Positions 17,679 to 26,545 are shown, numbered from the stretch's first letter. The stretch: 64,000 bases of DNA from Solirubrobacteraceae bacterium (GCA_023230855.1 JALNWQ010000017.1:1-64000); one strand, 5' to 3'. Notes: generated from the letters alone by a model not told the origin. Program-made: numbers and translations.

Positions 17679-18709
17679 GTCGTCCGCTCCCCGAGCCGGC
17701 TCAGCAGCACCGCGGCGATGAGGATCGCGCCCTGGACGAGGTTGATGACGAACGTCTGCAGGTTGAGCATCGTCAACCCGGTCTGGATGACGCCGAGGAA
17801 CAGCACGCCGATGACCGTGCCCGGGATGTTGAACTGCCCGGGCCGCAGCATCGCCGAGCCGAGGAACGCCGCGGCGAACGCCGGGAGCAGGAACGACGCG
17901 CCGAAGCTCGGCGAGTACGAGCCGGAGTTCGACGACAGCAACAGGCCGACGATGGCCGCGGTGACGGCGACGATGACGAAGGCGACGAGCCGGAGGAACT
18001 TCGTCCGGATGCCGGCGAGGCGCGCGGCCTCCGGATTGCCGCCGATGGCGTACATGTAGCGGCCGGCCTCGGTCTTGTCGAGGAACAACCAGAGGATCGC
18101 CGCGATCGCCGCCGCGATCCAGAACATGTTGCTGAGGCCCAGGAACTCGTTCTGGGCGATGCTCGCGAAGCTCGGATCGACGCCCTCGAAGATCGTCTTC
18201 TGGTCGGTGATCGCGAACTCGACCCCGGTGAGCACCGTGCCCATCGCGAGGGTGATGATGAACGACGACCCTCCGAAGTACGCGGTGAGCAGGCCGTTGA
18301 CGGCGCCCCCGGCGACGCCGAGCAGGATGCCGACGAGCAACGCGACCGGCCAGGCCACGCCGTGGTTGGCCATGAGGATCACCGCCGCGCCACCCGCGAG
18401 GCTGATCATCGACCCGAACGACAGGTCGAAGTCCCCGATGACGAGCAGCACGGTGAGCCCGGTGGCGATGATCATCGCCGCGGCCGCGTTGGCGAGGATC
18501 GCCTGGAGGTTCTCGGTCGTCGGGAACGTCTCGGGACGCGCGATGCTGAAGATGACGATGATCAGGGCGAAGGCCACGATCACGCCGTAGCGCGAGAGGA
18601 ACTGCAGCCCTCGGTGCGCGCCCGGGGGCGGCGCGGCGTCGGAGCTGCTCGGAGGATCGCCGGCGGGCGCTGTCGCGGGCCGGGTCACCGTCGGGTCGTC
18701 GACTGTCAT
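17675..18709 (-). CDS. CUT2-type ABC transporter permease (RbsC-like)
   Basis: This 344-residue membrane protein has a disordered Pro/Ala/Ser-rich N-terminal tail of about 35 residues followed by roughly 8-10 hydrophobic segments. The family motifs GDFDLSFGSMISLAGG and the cytoplasmic loop GGNPEAARLAGI are clear. It forms the membrane channel for the ATPase with which it overlaps by 4 bases. The substrate-binding lipoprotein gene lies 79 bases upstream on the same strand. Confidence 0.88.
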
Positions 18710-18788
18710 CGTCGTGTCGTTCCGTTGAGAGGGGTCAGGGTCTCGAGCGGTGGCGGCCCGGGTCGTCCCCGGGCCGCCACCGTCCCGC

Positions 18789-19979
18789 TCACTTCGTGCC
18801 GAACTCCGCGGCCCACTTGGCCCGGAAGAACTCGCCGGCGTCGGCCTTGACCGTCGCCGTCTCGCCCTCCTCGGGCACGTTGTCCTTCGTGATGACCTGG
18901 TACGTGTAGAGGTCGCCCGCCTCGTCGCCGTAGGACGGCGCGAGCTCCTGGCTCAGCGGCTCGTCGCGCGCCCACAGCTGCGCCAGCTGGTCGACCGCGA
19001 CCCATGCGGCGGCGTCGTACGGGGCGTCCGCGACGACGTCGATCGCGCCGGAGCGGATGAGCTTGTTCGTGCCGGCGTCCGCGTGGAAGGTCGCGACGAG
19101 CGGACGGTCGGGGAACGACTTGCCCGCGAACTTCGCGGCCACGGTCTGGCCGACGACCTGGCCGACGGCGTCGTAGTCGACCCAGAACGCCTTGATGTCC
19201 GGGTTCTGCGTCAGCTGGTCCTGCGCCGCCTTGCGTCCACCCTCGATGAGGTTGGCGGGGTCGGGCGCGGTCGTCGCGACGATCTTCAGGTCGTTCGCCT
19301 CGTCCTTCACGAGCTTCTCGAGCTCGGCCGTCCGGTTGGACGCCCACGGCTGCGGGAACGCGGACACGGCGATCTTGACCTCGCCGTCGATCTCGCCGAG
19401 GCGCTGCTTGAAGTACTCGGCCAGGACCTCGCCCTTGCGGCCCTCGTCCGGCCCGTACTGGGCGTCCCAGCCGGGGTTCTCGCCCGAGAAGACGATCCCG
19501 GGGATGTCGCGCTTGCGGGCCTCGCGGAGCGGGCCAGCGACCTGGCTCGACGCCACGCCGTCGGTGAGGATCGCGTCGACGTTGCGCGCGAGCAGCGTGT
19601 TCATGCAGGTGACGGTCTTGCTCGTGTCGCCCTGACCGTCGCAGTAGACGACCTTCCAGCCCATGACGCCGGCCGCGGCCTCGAGGGCCTTGCGGTCGCG
19701 CACGGTGGAGTCGATGCCGCCGACGACGGTGAGATAGCCGAGGGTCTTGCCCTTCGGCGCGTCGGTGGGCTCGCCCGCCTGCGCCTTGCCGGCGGCGGCC
19801 GCGTCGATCGGCGTGATCTTCGAGCCCAACTCCGGGGTCGACGACGCGCTCGTCGTGGTCGCGGCCGAGGAGCCGCTCGACGCGGGCTCGTCGTTGTCGT
19901 CGTCTCCACACGCGGCCACGCCGAGCGCCAGCGACGCGCACGCGGCGAGGGCGAACGCTCGCCCTGTCCTGTTGCCCAT
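18789..19979 (-). CDS. ABC transporter substrate-binding lipoprotein (second receptor)
   Basis: This 396-residue receptor has a lipoprotein signal with lipobox VAAC (Cys24), a Ser/Thr/Ala linker and an RbsB-like binding domain. It is strongly similar to the receptor encoded at 5.4-6.5 kb, sharing FPDRPLVATFHAD, RSGAIDVVAD, TQNPD..AFW and GDLYTYQ. The ATG at 19979 follows GGAGAGG at good spacing; an ATG two codons earlier is also possible. It heads the operon with the permease, ATPase, two luciferase-like enzymes and two hotdog proteins. Only a degenerate copy of the cluster operator (about 20064-20085) is seen upstream, next to a strong inverted repeat. Confidence 0.87.
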   Translation of the reverse strand: MGNRTGRAFALAACASLALGVAACGDDDNDEPASSGSSAATTTSASSTPELGSKITPIDAAAAGKAQAGEPTDAPKGKTLGYLTVVGGIDSTVRDRKALEAAAGVMGWKVVYCDGQGDTSKTVTCMNTLLARNVDAILTDGVASSQVAGPLREARKRDIPGIVFSGENPGWDAQYGPDEGRKGEVLAEYFKQRLGEIDGEVKIAVSAFPQPWASNRTAELEKLVKDEANDLKIVATTAPDPANLIEGGRKAAQDQLTQNPDIKAFWVDYDAVGQVVGQTVAAKFAGKSFPDRPLVATFHADAGTNKLIRSGAIDVVADAPYDAAAWVAVDQLAQLWARDEPLSQELAPSYGDEAGDLYTYQVITKDNVPEEGETATVKADAGEFFRAKWAAEFGTK

Positions 19980-20044
19980 GGTCATCTCCTCTCCGTGCGT
20001 TGCACGGCTCCGTGGCATCGCCCCGGGGGCGGCGCCGGGTATCG

Positions 20045-20065
20045 CGGAAGGTTTTTGACCTTCCG
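20045..20065. promoter_or_regulatory. Inverted repeat upstream of the receptor-transporter operon
   Basis: CGGAAGGT and ACCTTCCG form a perfect 8-base inverted repeat around a 5-base TTTTG spacer, 66 bases before the receptor start. On the coding strand it could be an RNA hairpin in the leader or an operator for a second regulator. It is directly followed by sequence with half-site similarity to the TetR-type operator (about 20064-20085). Confidence 0.45.
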
Positions 20066-20196
20066 TTTGGTTGGACGAATGTAGCCGCGCGACGGCCGTC
20101 GTGTCAAGGCGGAACCCACGGAGGTCCGAGCGCGGACGCGGGAGGGGCGGGCGCGCCGCCGGCACGCCCGCCCCCGGACCCCGCCCCAGCCGCGGA

Positions 20197-20526
20197 TCAG
20201 GCCGCCGGCTTGTACTCCTCCTCGACGTCGAAGACGTCGATCTCGAGCCCGGCGACCGACGGCATGAACCCGTCGTCGGCGATCGTCTGCCACTCGGGCG
20301 AGGCGATCGCCGCGTCGAAGTCCTCGCGGTTGTCGAACCAGATCTCGGCGCCCCGCCACGTCCGGGTCTCCCCGCCCTCGGGCGTCTCGACGGCGCGCAG
20401 GACGACGTGCCGACGCAGCTTGGGGAGCGCCCGGACGTTGGGGACGTGGACGTCGAAGTACAGCCGATCGATCTCGGCCGGGGTCTTCTCGTCCGGGATG
20501 TGCCAGGTGCCGACGAGCTTGATCAT
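20197..20526 (-). CDS. EthD-domain dimeric alpha-beta barrel protein
   Basis: This 109-residue protein starts MIKLVGTWHIPDEKTP and has a YFDVHVPNVRALPKLRRHV segment characteristic of the EthD ferredoxin-like family, with the conserved HVP-type histidine. Members include small accessory or catalytic proteins in ether, aromatic and polyketide pathways. It is monocistronic, reads toward the transporter operon, and has a TetR-type operator 18 bases before its start. Its role in the pathway cannot be deduced beyond association with the regulon. Confidence 0.75.
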   Translation of the reverse strand: MIKLVGTWHIPDEKTPAEIDRLYFDVHVPNVRALPKLRRHVVLRAVETPEGGETRTWRGAEIWFDNREDFDAAIASPEWQTIADDGFMPSVAGLEIDVFDVEEEYKPAA

Positions 20527-20543
20527 TCTCTCTCCTTATCGAC

Positions 20544-20557
20544 CAAACGAATGGTTG
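20544..20557. promoter_or_regulatory. TetR-type operator, site 7
   Basis: CAAACGAATGGTTG matches the CAA(A/C)C-N4-G(G/T)TTG pattern with one arm of each type, 18 bases upstream of the EthD-like gene. It marks the far edge of the regulon; no further copies were seen to the right. Confidence 0.65.
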
Positions 20558-20701
20558 CTGACCCAGCCTAGCCGCAACCCGTCCCGGGATGGGAGAAGTA
20601 CGTGTGACCGTTCGCGGCCCGTCGGCCGCGCGGCGGAATCCGCGTGGCCGGGTGGGGCGTCGAGGGCGCGCCGGCGTCCGTGGCCAGGGGGACGGGACGC
20701 G

Positions 20702-21505
20702 TCAGCCGCGCGAGATCCGCACGCGCGCGTCGACCGCGAGCTCCAGCAGCTCCTGGGCCGACCGACGGTTGACGGCGACGGCCATCGCGCGGTTGGCGTC
20801 CTGGTACAGCAGGACGGTGCCGGGCTCGACGTCGGCGAAGGTCGAGGCGTAGACGCCGCTGACGCCGTTGATGAGCACCGGCTCGCCCAGGCGCAGGCCG
20901 ACGCCCGCGGTCAGCTCCTCGTGCTCGAGGTCGAGCATGACGTTGCCGAACCGGTCGAACGCGACCGCGTGCGCGACGATCTCGTCCTCGCCGATCTCGG
21001 CGAGCGGCATCGGCAGGGGCACGATCTCGTCCGGGTCGAGCGGATCGCCGACGTCGGCGACGTCGAGGCCCCCGGCGATCCGCGCCGCGATCGGCGCGAA
21101 GATGTCGCGGCCGTGGAACGTCGCGGACACCGGCTCCAGCCGGAACGGCGATCGGGTCAGGTCGACCGCCTCGACGATCCCGCCGAACCGCTGCGCCGCG
21201 AGCCACAGCAGGCCGTTGTCCGGCCCGACGAGCACCCGGTCCTCCTCCGCCACCCGCAGCGCGATCGGCCGGCGCCGACCGCCGACCTCGGGATCGATGA
21301 CGGCGAGGTGCACGCCCGGCTCCGTGAACGGCAGCGTGCGCTGCAGCAGCATCGCGCCCTGACGGACGTCGAACGACGGCACGCCGTGGCTGACGTCGAT
21401 GATCCGGGCGTCCGGCGTGATGCGGTACATCACCGCACGGCAGACGCCGACGAACTCGTCCTGGAGCCCGTAGTCGGAGAGGAACGTGATGGTCGGACGG
21501 CTGAT
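20702..21505 (-). CDS. SAM hydroxide adenosyltransferase (DUF62/duf-62 family), non-canonical start
   Basis: The protein belongs to the SAM-dependent chlorinase/fluorinase fold family, whose common members hydrolyse SAM to adenosine and methionine. The conserved SAM-binding opening TITFLSDYGLQDEFVGV lies upstream of the first canonical start (GTG 21433), and an in-frame TAG at 21515-21517 closes the frame. Between them there is no ATG, GTG, TTG or CTG. A TAGGAT -10 hexamer (21512-21517, minus strand) would place transcription start at an ATC codon at 21505-21503, so I annotate from there (about 267 residues). A sequencing error or loss of function is the alternative. DVSHG and the later VGPDNGLLW and DRFGNVMLD motifs are intact. 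Confidence 0.75.
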   Translation of the reverse strand: MSRPTITFLSDYGLQDEFVGVCRAVMYRITPDARIIDVSHGVPSFDVRQGAMLLQRTLPFTEPGVHLAVIDPEVGGRRRPIALRVAEEDRVLVGPDNGLLWLAAQRFGGIVEAVDLTRSPFRLEPVSATFHGRDIFAPIAARIAGGLDVADVGDPLDPDEIVPLPMPLAEIGEDEIVAHAVAFDRFGNVMLDLEHEELTAGVGLRLGEPVLINGVSGVYASTFADVEPGTVLLYQDANRAMAVAVNRRSAQELLELAVDARVRISRG

Positions 21506-21629
21506 GCGGCGATCCTAGCCCGGAGGCGCGATGCCCGTCGACGGCGGTTCCGTGGACACCTCCCGGGGAGTCCGGCAGGATGTCCGAAGGGCCCGCGAGC
21601 ACGGTCGGGCCGAGAACCGGAGGAGCACG

Positions 21630-21776
21630 ATGAAGACGCAGCTGACCTGCCCCTGTGGCGAGCACATCGAGGGCAAGGACGAGGACGACCTCGTCGAGAA
21701 GGTCCAGGCCCACCTGGCCGACAAGCACCCCGACCACGAGTACTCGCGGGACGAGATCCTCTTCATGGCGTTCTGA
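21630..21776 (+). CDS. DUF1059-like small Cys-containing protein
   Basis: This 48-residue protein reads MKTQLTCPCGEHIEGKDEDD at its start, then VEKVQAHLADKHPDHEYSRDEILFMAF. The paired cysteines of a CPCG motif and the downstream HLADKHP histidines look like a small zinc-binding unit of the DUF1059 type. The ATG has a strong GGAGGAG ribosome site 5-6 bases upstream. No function is known. It is convergent with cobA-hemD. Confidence 0.75.
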   Translation: MKTQLTCPCGEHIEGKDEDDLVEKVQAHLADKHPDHEYSRDEILFMAF

Positions 21777-21804
21777 CCGCCCGCCCGGTCCGGGCCGCAG
21801 GGGT

Positions 21805-21837
21805 GGCGGCGACCGGCGCGGACCGGGGGTCGCCGCC
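21805..21837. terminator. Hairpin between convergent genes
   Basis: A perfect 10-base stem (GGCGGCGACC with GGTCGCCGCC) around a 13-base loop lies in the 126-base gap between the DUF1059-like gene and the end of cobA-hemD. It can act on both strands. No U-tract is present. Confidence 0.45.
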
Positions 21838-21902
21838 CCGGCGTGGTCGTCCGGCCCCCGCGTGGCGGTCCGACCGCGAGCGGCCCGTCAGCGCGCGGCC
21901 CG

Positions 21903-23477
21903 TCAGCGCGTCGCGTCGGCGAGCAGCGCGGCGACGAGGCCGTCGATCGTCGCCTCGTCGGCCTCGATCGCCGGGGTGGCGCCGAGCCCGGCCAGGGCGG
22001 CGGTGGTGACCGGTCCGATCGACACGATCCTGGTCCGCTCGCCCAGCGGTAGCCGTCCGTGCGGGCCGTCGTGGCCCGGCGCCGCGTCGGCGAGGAACCG
22101 GGCGGTCGACGCCGAGGTGAACGTCACGTAGTCGGCCGTGGCGACCGCCGACAGCGAGCGATCGTCCAGCGGCTCGGCGAGCGTCTCGTACGCCGGCACG
22201 TCGGTGACCTCGATCCCCGCCGCGCGCAGGCCGTCGGGGAGCGCGTCGCCGGCGCTCGATCCGCGCACGAGGAGCGCCCGGCGCGGGGTGTCGGGGTTGC
22301 GCGCCTGCCAGTTGGGCTGGTTGGCGCCGAGCATCGCCGCGAGCGCCTCGCCGGTGTACGTGTCGGGGACGACGTCCGGCCGCAGGCCCACCGCGCGCAG
22401 CGCCCGGGCGGTGCCGGGCCCGACGGCGGCGAGGGTCGTGCCGTACAGGTCGCGCCCGTCGCGGTCGGAGCGCAGCAGCGCCGCCATGAGCTCGCGCGCC
22501 CCGTTGGGCGACGTCACCGCGACGTACCCGAACGGGGCGAGGTCGGGCAGCTCCGCGTCGAGCGAGCGGGTGCGGATCGTCGGCGTCTCGACGACCGCCG
22601 CCCCGAGCGCCCGCAACCGGCGCGCCAGCCCCGACGCCTGGGCCCGGGCTCGCGTGACCGCGACCGTGCGCCCGAAGAGCGGCCGGTCCTCGAACCAGCG
22701 CAGCTCGTCGCGGAGCCCCGCGACCGCGCCGACGAGGGTGATCGCCGGGGCCTTGATCCCGGCGTCGGCCGCGATCGTGGCGATGTCGGCGAGCGTGCCG
22801 GTCACCGTGCGCTGCGTCGGCAGGGTGCCGCTCTGCACGACCGCGACCGGCTCGTCGGCGGGACGGCCGGCGTCGATGAGCGACCGGGTGATCTCCGGCA
22901 GGCGCCGCACGCCCATGTAGAACGCGAGCGTGCCGGGGAACCCCGCGACGCCGGCCCAGTCGATCGTCGACTCCGGCTTGGACGGGTCCTCGTGACCGGT
23001 GACGAACGCCACCCCGGGCGCGTGGGCCCGGTGCGTGACGGGGATGCCGGCGTAGGCGGGACCGCTGATCCCGGCCGTGACGCCCGGCACGACCTCGTAG
23101 GGGATGCCGAGCGCGCGCAGGCGGGACGCCTCCTCGCCCCCGCGGCCGAACACGAACGGGTCGCCGCCCTTCACCCGCGCGACCGACCGGCCGGCGAGCG
23201 CGTGACGGACGAGGAGCTCCTCGGTCTCGGCCTGCGGCACCTGGCGGCCCCCGCCGCGCTTGCCGACGTCGACGAGCTCGGCGTCGACGCGGGCCCCGTC
23301 GAGCGCGGTCGGCGGGATGAGCTGGTCGTAGAGGACGACGTCGGCCGACGCGATGACCTCGAGCGACCGGGCGGTCATGAGCCCGGGATCGCCCGGGCCC
23401 GCACCGACGAGGTAGACGGTGCCCGGCGCGGGATCGCCGGGACGGTCGGAGGGGGCCGGGGCGTCGGGCGGGGTCAC
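21903..23477 (-). CDS. cobA-hemD: Uroporphyrinogen-III methyltransferase/uroporphyrinogen-III synthase fusion
   Basis: This 524-residue protein is a fusion. Residues 20-265 are a CobA/SUMT domain (VYLVGAGPGDPGLMT at the start, VKGGDPFVFGRGGEE and VVPGVTAGISGPAYAG), which makes precorrin-2 from uroporphyrinogen III. Residues 270-524 are a HemD domain (GRTVAVTRARAQASGLARRL, VTSPNGARELM, SIGPVTTAALAGLG), which cyclises hydroxymethylbilane to uroporphyrinogen III. It lies at the end of the hem operon with a 4-base overlap with hemC. It is the branch point between heme and siroheme/cobalamin; the next siroheme enzyme is encoded at 34.6 kb. Confidence 0.95.
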   Translation of the reverse strand: MTPPDAPAPSDRPGDPAPGTVYLVGAGPGDPGLMTARSLEVIASADVVLYDQLIPPTALDGARVDAELVDVGKRGGGRQVPQAETEELLVRHALAGRSVARVKGGDPFVFGRGGEEASRLRALGIPYEVVPGVTAGISGPAYAGIPVTHRAHAPGVAFVTGHEDPSKPESTIDWAGVAGFPGTLAFYMGVRRLPEITRSLIDAGRPADEPVAVVQSGTLPTQRTVTGTLADIATIAADAGIKAPAITLVGAVAGLRDELRWFEDRPLFGRTVAVTRARAQASGLARRLRALGAAVVETPTIRTRSLDAELPDLAPFGYVAVTSPNGARELMAALLRSDRDGRDLYGTTLAAVGPGTARALRAVGLRPDVVPDTYTGEALAAMLGANQPNWQARNPDTPRRALLVRGSSAGDALPDGLRAAGIEVTDVPAYETLAEPLDDRSLSAVATADYVTFTSASTARFLADAAPGHDGPHGRLPLGERTRIVSIGPVTTAALAGLGATPAIEADEATIDGLVAALLADATR

Positions 23478-24583
23478 GATCGGGGGGCCTCGTCGGGTCG
23501 GGCGTCGTCGGGTGGACGGGCCGCGTCGTCGGCGCGGCCGTCATCGCGCGGACCGTCGACCGCGGACGCCGTGGCGTCGGCCGCGGCCGCGGCGCGGCGG
23601 GCGGGATCGGCGGTCCGACGGGCCGCGTCGAGCAGCTCGTCGGCGCCGGCGCGACGCAGGCGGGCGGCGAGCTCCTGCCCGAGCGCCTCGGGATCGTCGC
23701 CCTCGCGTCGGTCGATCGCCCAGCCGCTGCCGTCGGGCGCGCCGACGAACCCGGACAGGCGCACCGTGCCGCCGTCGACCGTCGCGTGGGCGCCGACGGC
23801 GCTCGTGCAGTCGGCGCCGAGCGCCCGGGCCAGCGCGCGCTCGGCCCGCAGCGCCGTCCACGACCGCTCGTCATGGATCGCCCGGACGGCGTCGATCGTG
23901 GCGCGGTCGTCCGCGCGGGCCTCCAGGGTCACGATCCCCTGGCCGGGCGCGGGGACGAACGTCCCGCCCGCGAGGTGGACCATCGCGCCGGGGGCTCGAC
24001 CCAGCCGGCGCAGGCCCGCGGCGGCGAGCACGATCGCGTCGACCGGCTCGCGCGCGGCGTCGGACGGGGAGCCCGGCCGCGGCGCCGCCGGAGCGTCGGG
24101 CGAGCCGTCGGCGCCGGAGGTGACGCGGCGGGGCGCCGCGGGGCGCAGTCGTCCGAGGCGCGTGTCGACGTTGCCGCGGATCTCCACGATCCGCAGGTCG
24201 CGACGGGCGGCGAGCAACTGGGCCGCGCGCCGCAGGCTGGCGGTGCCGACGGTCGCGCCGTCCGGCAGCGCGTCGAGGTCGGTGACGCCGATGAGGACGT
24301 CGCGCGGGTCCTCCCGCACGCCGGCGGCGACGAGGGCCAGGCCGTCGGGCAGCTCGCCCGGGACGTCCTTGGCGGAGTGCACCGCGACGTCGACGTCGCC
24401 GGCGAGCAGCGCGCGCTCGAGCTCGCTGACCCACTTCGCCTTGTCGGGCGCGGCGCGATCACGGTCGCCGAGGGTCACGACCTCGACGATCCGGACGTCG
24501 TGGCCCGCCCGGCGCAGCGCGTCGGCGACCGTCGTGGCCTGGGCGAGCGCGAGCGGGCTGCGGCGGGTGCCGAGGCGGATCAC
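23474..24583 (-). CDS. hemC: Hydroxymethylbilane synthase (porphobilinogen deaminase)
   Basis: This 369-residue enzyme polymerises four porphobilinogens into hydroxymethylbilane. It starts at GTG (VIRLGTRRSPLALAQ) with a 4-base overlap with hemA. The catalytic aspartate is in HSAKDVPGELP (Asp73), and the dipyrromethane cofactor cysteine is Cys259 in GADCTSAVGAHA. It is longer than usual: residues about 148-180 form an Ala/Pro/Ser-rich insertion, and the last 50 residues are an Asp/Arg/Ala-rich tail. Both extras are low-complexity and probably disordered. Confidence 0.94.
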   Translation of the reverse strand: MIRLGTRRSPLALAQATTVADALRRAGHDVRIVEVVTLGDRDRAAPDKAKWVSELERALLAGDVDVAVHSAKDVPGELPDGLALVAAGVREDPRDVLIGVTDLDALPDGATVGTASLRRAAQLLAARRDLRIVEIRGNVDTRLGRLRPAAPRRVTSGADGSPDAPAAPRPGSPSDAAREPVDAIVLAAAGLRRLGRAPGAMVHLAGGTFVPAPGQGIVTLEARADDRATIDAVRAIHDERSWTALRAERALARALGADCTSAVGAHATVDGGTVRLSGFVGAPDGSGWAIDRREGDDPEALGQELAARLRRAGADELLDAARRTADPARRAAAAADATASAVDGPRDDGRADDAARPPDDARPDEAPRS

Positions 24584-26106
24584 GGCCGCGGGGCGCGCGT
24601 GCCCCGGGCGCGGGTGCGGTCCTCGCCCTGCGGGGCCGGGGTCGAGGCGACCGGGCAGGCCTCGGGGCCCGGGGCGGGGGCGCCGGTGATCGGGCAGTGC
24701 TCGACCGTCGCGGTAGCGGCCACCGACGGGCCGGCCTCGGCGTCCGGGCCGGCCGGCCTCGACGCGGGCGCGGCGGGCGGCGCGGCGCGGCCGGCGCGGG
24801 CGTGGTCCGGCACCGCCTCGCGCAGCGGGTCGGCGCCGGCCTCGTCCAGGCCGAAGAGCTCGCGGACGACCTCGACGTGCCCGTGGGCGGACTCGGCGTC
24901 GGTGATCTGCTTGAGCCGCAACGTCGGCTCGTGGAGCAGGCGCTGGGCGACCGCGCGGGCGACCCGCTCGATCCGGTCGAGGTCGGCGGGGTCGTCGGTC
25001 GCCCAACGCCCCGCGTTGTCGGCGAGCACCGACGTCACGACGTCGGCGGCACGGTGGCGCAGGTCGGCGATCGTCGGCGTGACGTCGAGCTGACCCATCC
25101 ACCGGGCGAACCGGTGGATCTCCTCCTCGACGATCCCCTCGGCGGCGTGCGCCTCGTTCTGGCGGCCGGCGAGGTTGCGGGCGACGACCGCCTGGAGGTC
25201 GTCGATGTCGTAGAGCGACACCCCCTCGACCCCCGCGCACGCCGGGTCGACGTCGCGCGGGACGGCGATGTCGATGAGCACGAGCGGCCGGTCGCGCCGT
25301 CCCGCCATGACCGCCTCGAGCTCGTCGGCCTCGAGGATCGGGTGCGGCGACCCGGTCGACGAGACGACGATGTCCGCCTCCTGGAGCTGGAACGGCAGGT
25401 CGTCGAGCGATCCGACCCGGCCCCCGTGCCGCTCGGCGAGCCCCCGGGCGCGGTCGGCGTGGCGGTTGGACACGAACAGCGTGCGGACGCCCTGCGCGGC
25501 GAGCGCGCCGGCGGTCTGCTCGGCCATGTCGCCGGCGCCGATGACGACGACGTTGCGGTCCTCGAGGTGCCCGACGGTGTTCGCGGCGAGCTCGACGGCG
25601 ACCGACGCGACGCTCACCCGACGGCGCGCGATGCCGGTCTCGGCACGTACGCGCTTGCCGGTCTGCAGGGCGGCGCGGAAGAGCCGGTTGAGCAGCGGGC
25701 CGGTGGTGCCGGCGTCGAGCGCCAGGTCGTAGGCGCGCTTGACCTGCCCCTGGATCTCGAACTCGCCGAGGACCATCGAGTCGAGGCCGCTCGTGACGCG
25801 GTAGAGGTGCCGCGCCGCATCGCAGTTGCGCGGCGAGTAGACGAGGCCCGCGAGCTCGGTCGGGCGGATCCGGGCCCGCGACGCCATGCCGGAGAGCAGC
25901 TCGGACTCGGCGCGCACCGGGTCGCCGACGACGAGGTACACCTCGGACCGGTTGCAGGTCGAGACCGCGGCGGCCTCGTGCACGTCCTCGGTCCGGTGCA
26001 GCTCGTGGAGCACCCGCTCGATCTGGGCCTCGGTCAACGACAGCCGCTCGCGCACCCCGACGGGGGCGGTGTTGTGCGAGACCCCGAGGACGACGAGCTC
26101 GCTCAC
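24580..26106 (-). CDS. hemA: Glutamyl-tRNA reductase with Cys-Pro tail
   Basis: HemA makes glutamate-1-semialdehyde from glutamyl-tRNA, the committed step of C5-pathway heme synthesis. The catalytic nucleophile is Cys51 in STCNRSEVY; GLDSMVLGEFEIQGQVK and the NADPH motif VVIGAGDMAEQ are intact. At 508 residues it is about 70-80 residues longer than typical. The extra C-terminal tail after GLDEAGADPLREAV is Ala/Pro-rich and carries two Cys-Pro pairs (Cys471 in EHCPITG and Cys484 in EACPVAS), resembling heme-regulatory motifs. It overlaps the small upstream ccmD-like gene and the downstream hemC by 4 bases each. Confidence 0.95.
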   Translation of the reverse strand: MSELVVLGVSHNTAPVGVRERLSLTEAQIERVLHELHRTEDVHEAAAVSTCNRSEVYLVVGDPVRAESELLSGMASRARIRPTELAGLVYSPRNCDAARHLYRVTSGLDSMVLGEFEIQGQVKRAYDLALDAGTTGPLLNRLFRAALQTGKRVRAETGIARRRVSVASVAVELAANTVGHLEDRNVVVIGAGDMAEQTAGALAAQGVRTLFVSNRHADRARGLAERHGGRVGSLDDLPFQLQEADIVVSSTGSPHPILEADELEAVMAGRRDRPLVLIDIAVPRDVDPACAGVEGVSLYDIDDLQAVVARNLAGRQNEAHAAEGIVEEEIHRFARWMGQLDVTPTIADLRHRAADVVTSVLADNAGRWATDDPADLDRIERVARAVAQRLLHEPTLRLKQITDAESAHGHVEVVRELFGLDEAGADPLREAVPDHARAGRAAPPAAPASRPAGPDAEAGPSVAATATVEHCPITGAPAPGPEACPVASTPAPQGEDRTRARGTRAPRP

Positions 26107-26324
26107 GACGCCACGTCCTCGGGCACGCGGTCCTCGGCGGCCGAGCGCGCCGTCGCGAGGCGCTCCTCGAGCGCCTCGAGCCGCTGGGCCTGGTTGCGCA
26201 CCCGGATCGCGACGATCGCGAGGTAGACGAGCAGGACCGCGCCGACGGCGAGGACCGCGGCCACGACGTACGTCGGGCTGCCGTCGTCGGTCTGGGCGAG
26301 AAGGGCGGTGGCGATGGCGTTCAC
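26103..26324 (-). CDS. ccmD: CcmD-like small membrane protein
   Basis: This 73-residue protein has one transmembrane helix (about residues 19-41, YVVAAVLAVGAVLLVYLAIV), then a basic and amphipathic coiled segment (RNQAQRLEALEERLATARSAA). This layout is that of CcmD, which helps release holo-CcmE from CcmC in cytochrome c maturation. The GTG at 26324 is the only start that keeps the helix intact. The stop overlaps the hemA start by 4 bases. A 221-base gap separates it from ccmC, so a promoter for the hem genes may lie there. Assignment rests mostly on context, as the sequence is short. Confidence 0.7.
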   Translation of the reverse strand: MNAIATALLAQTDDGSPTYVVAAVLAVGAVLLVYLAIVAIRVRNQAQRLEALEERLATARSAAEDRVPEDVAS

Positions 26325-26545
26325 GGTCGGCTTCCCGGGCGTCCCCTGCCCGATTCCATCGGCGGGAGTGCCACGGACCTTAGTGGACCCCGGACGCCGA
26401 CGCGCCCGGGGAAGGACCGATCGTCGGGCGCCGATCCCGGGATTCCACCGAGGCGTGCCCGGGCGACGGCCGCGGACCTCCCCGACGGGCTCGACGTCGA
26501 CGCCCCGAGACGAACGGGCGTGCCGGACCGCGCGGGCTCGCGCCG
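26325..26545. other. Gene-free stretch between ccmC and the ccmD-hem block
   Basis: These 221 bases hold no convincing reading frame. They could carry a promoter for ccmD-hemA-hemC-cobA/hemD or leader RNA. I see no clear hairpin or operator in it. Confidence 0.5.

Noticed and set aside
22059..24689. 876-codon open frame antisense to hemC and cobA-hemD
   Set aside because: Composition-driven shadow of strongly supported heme genes.
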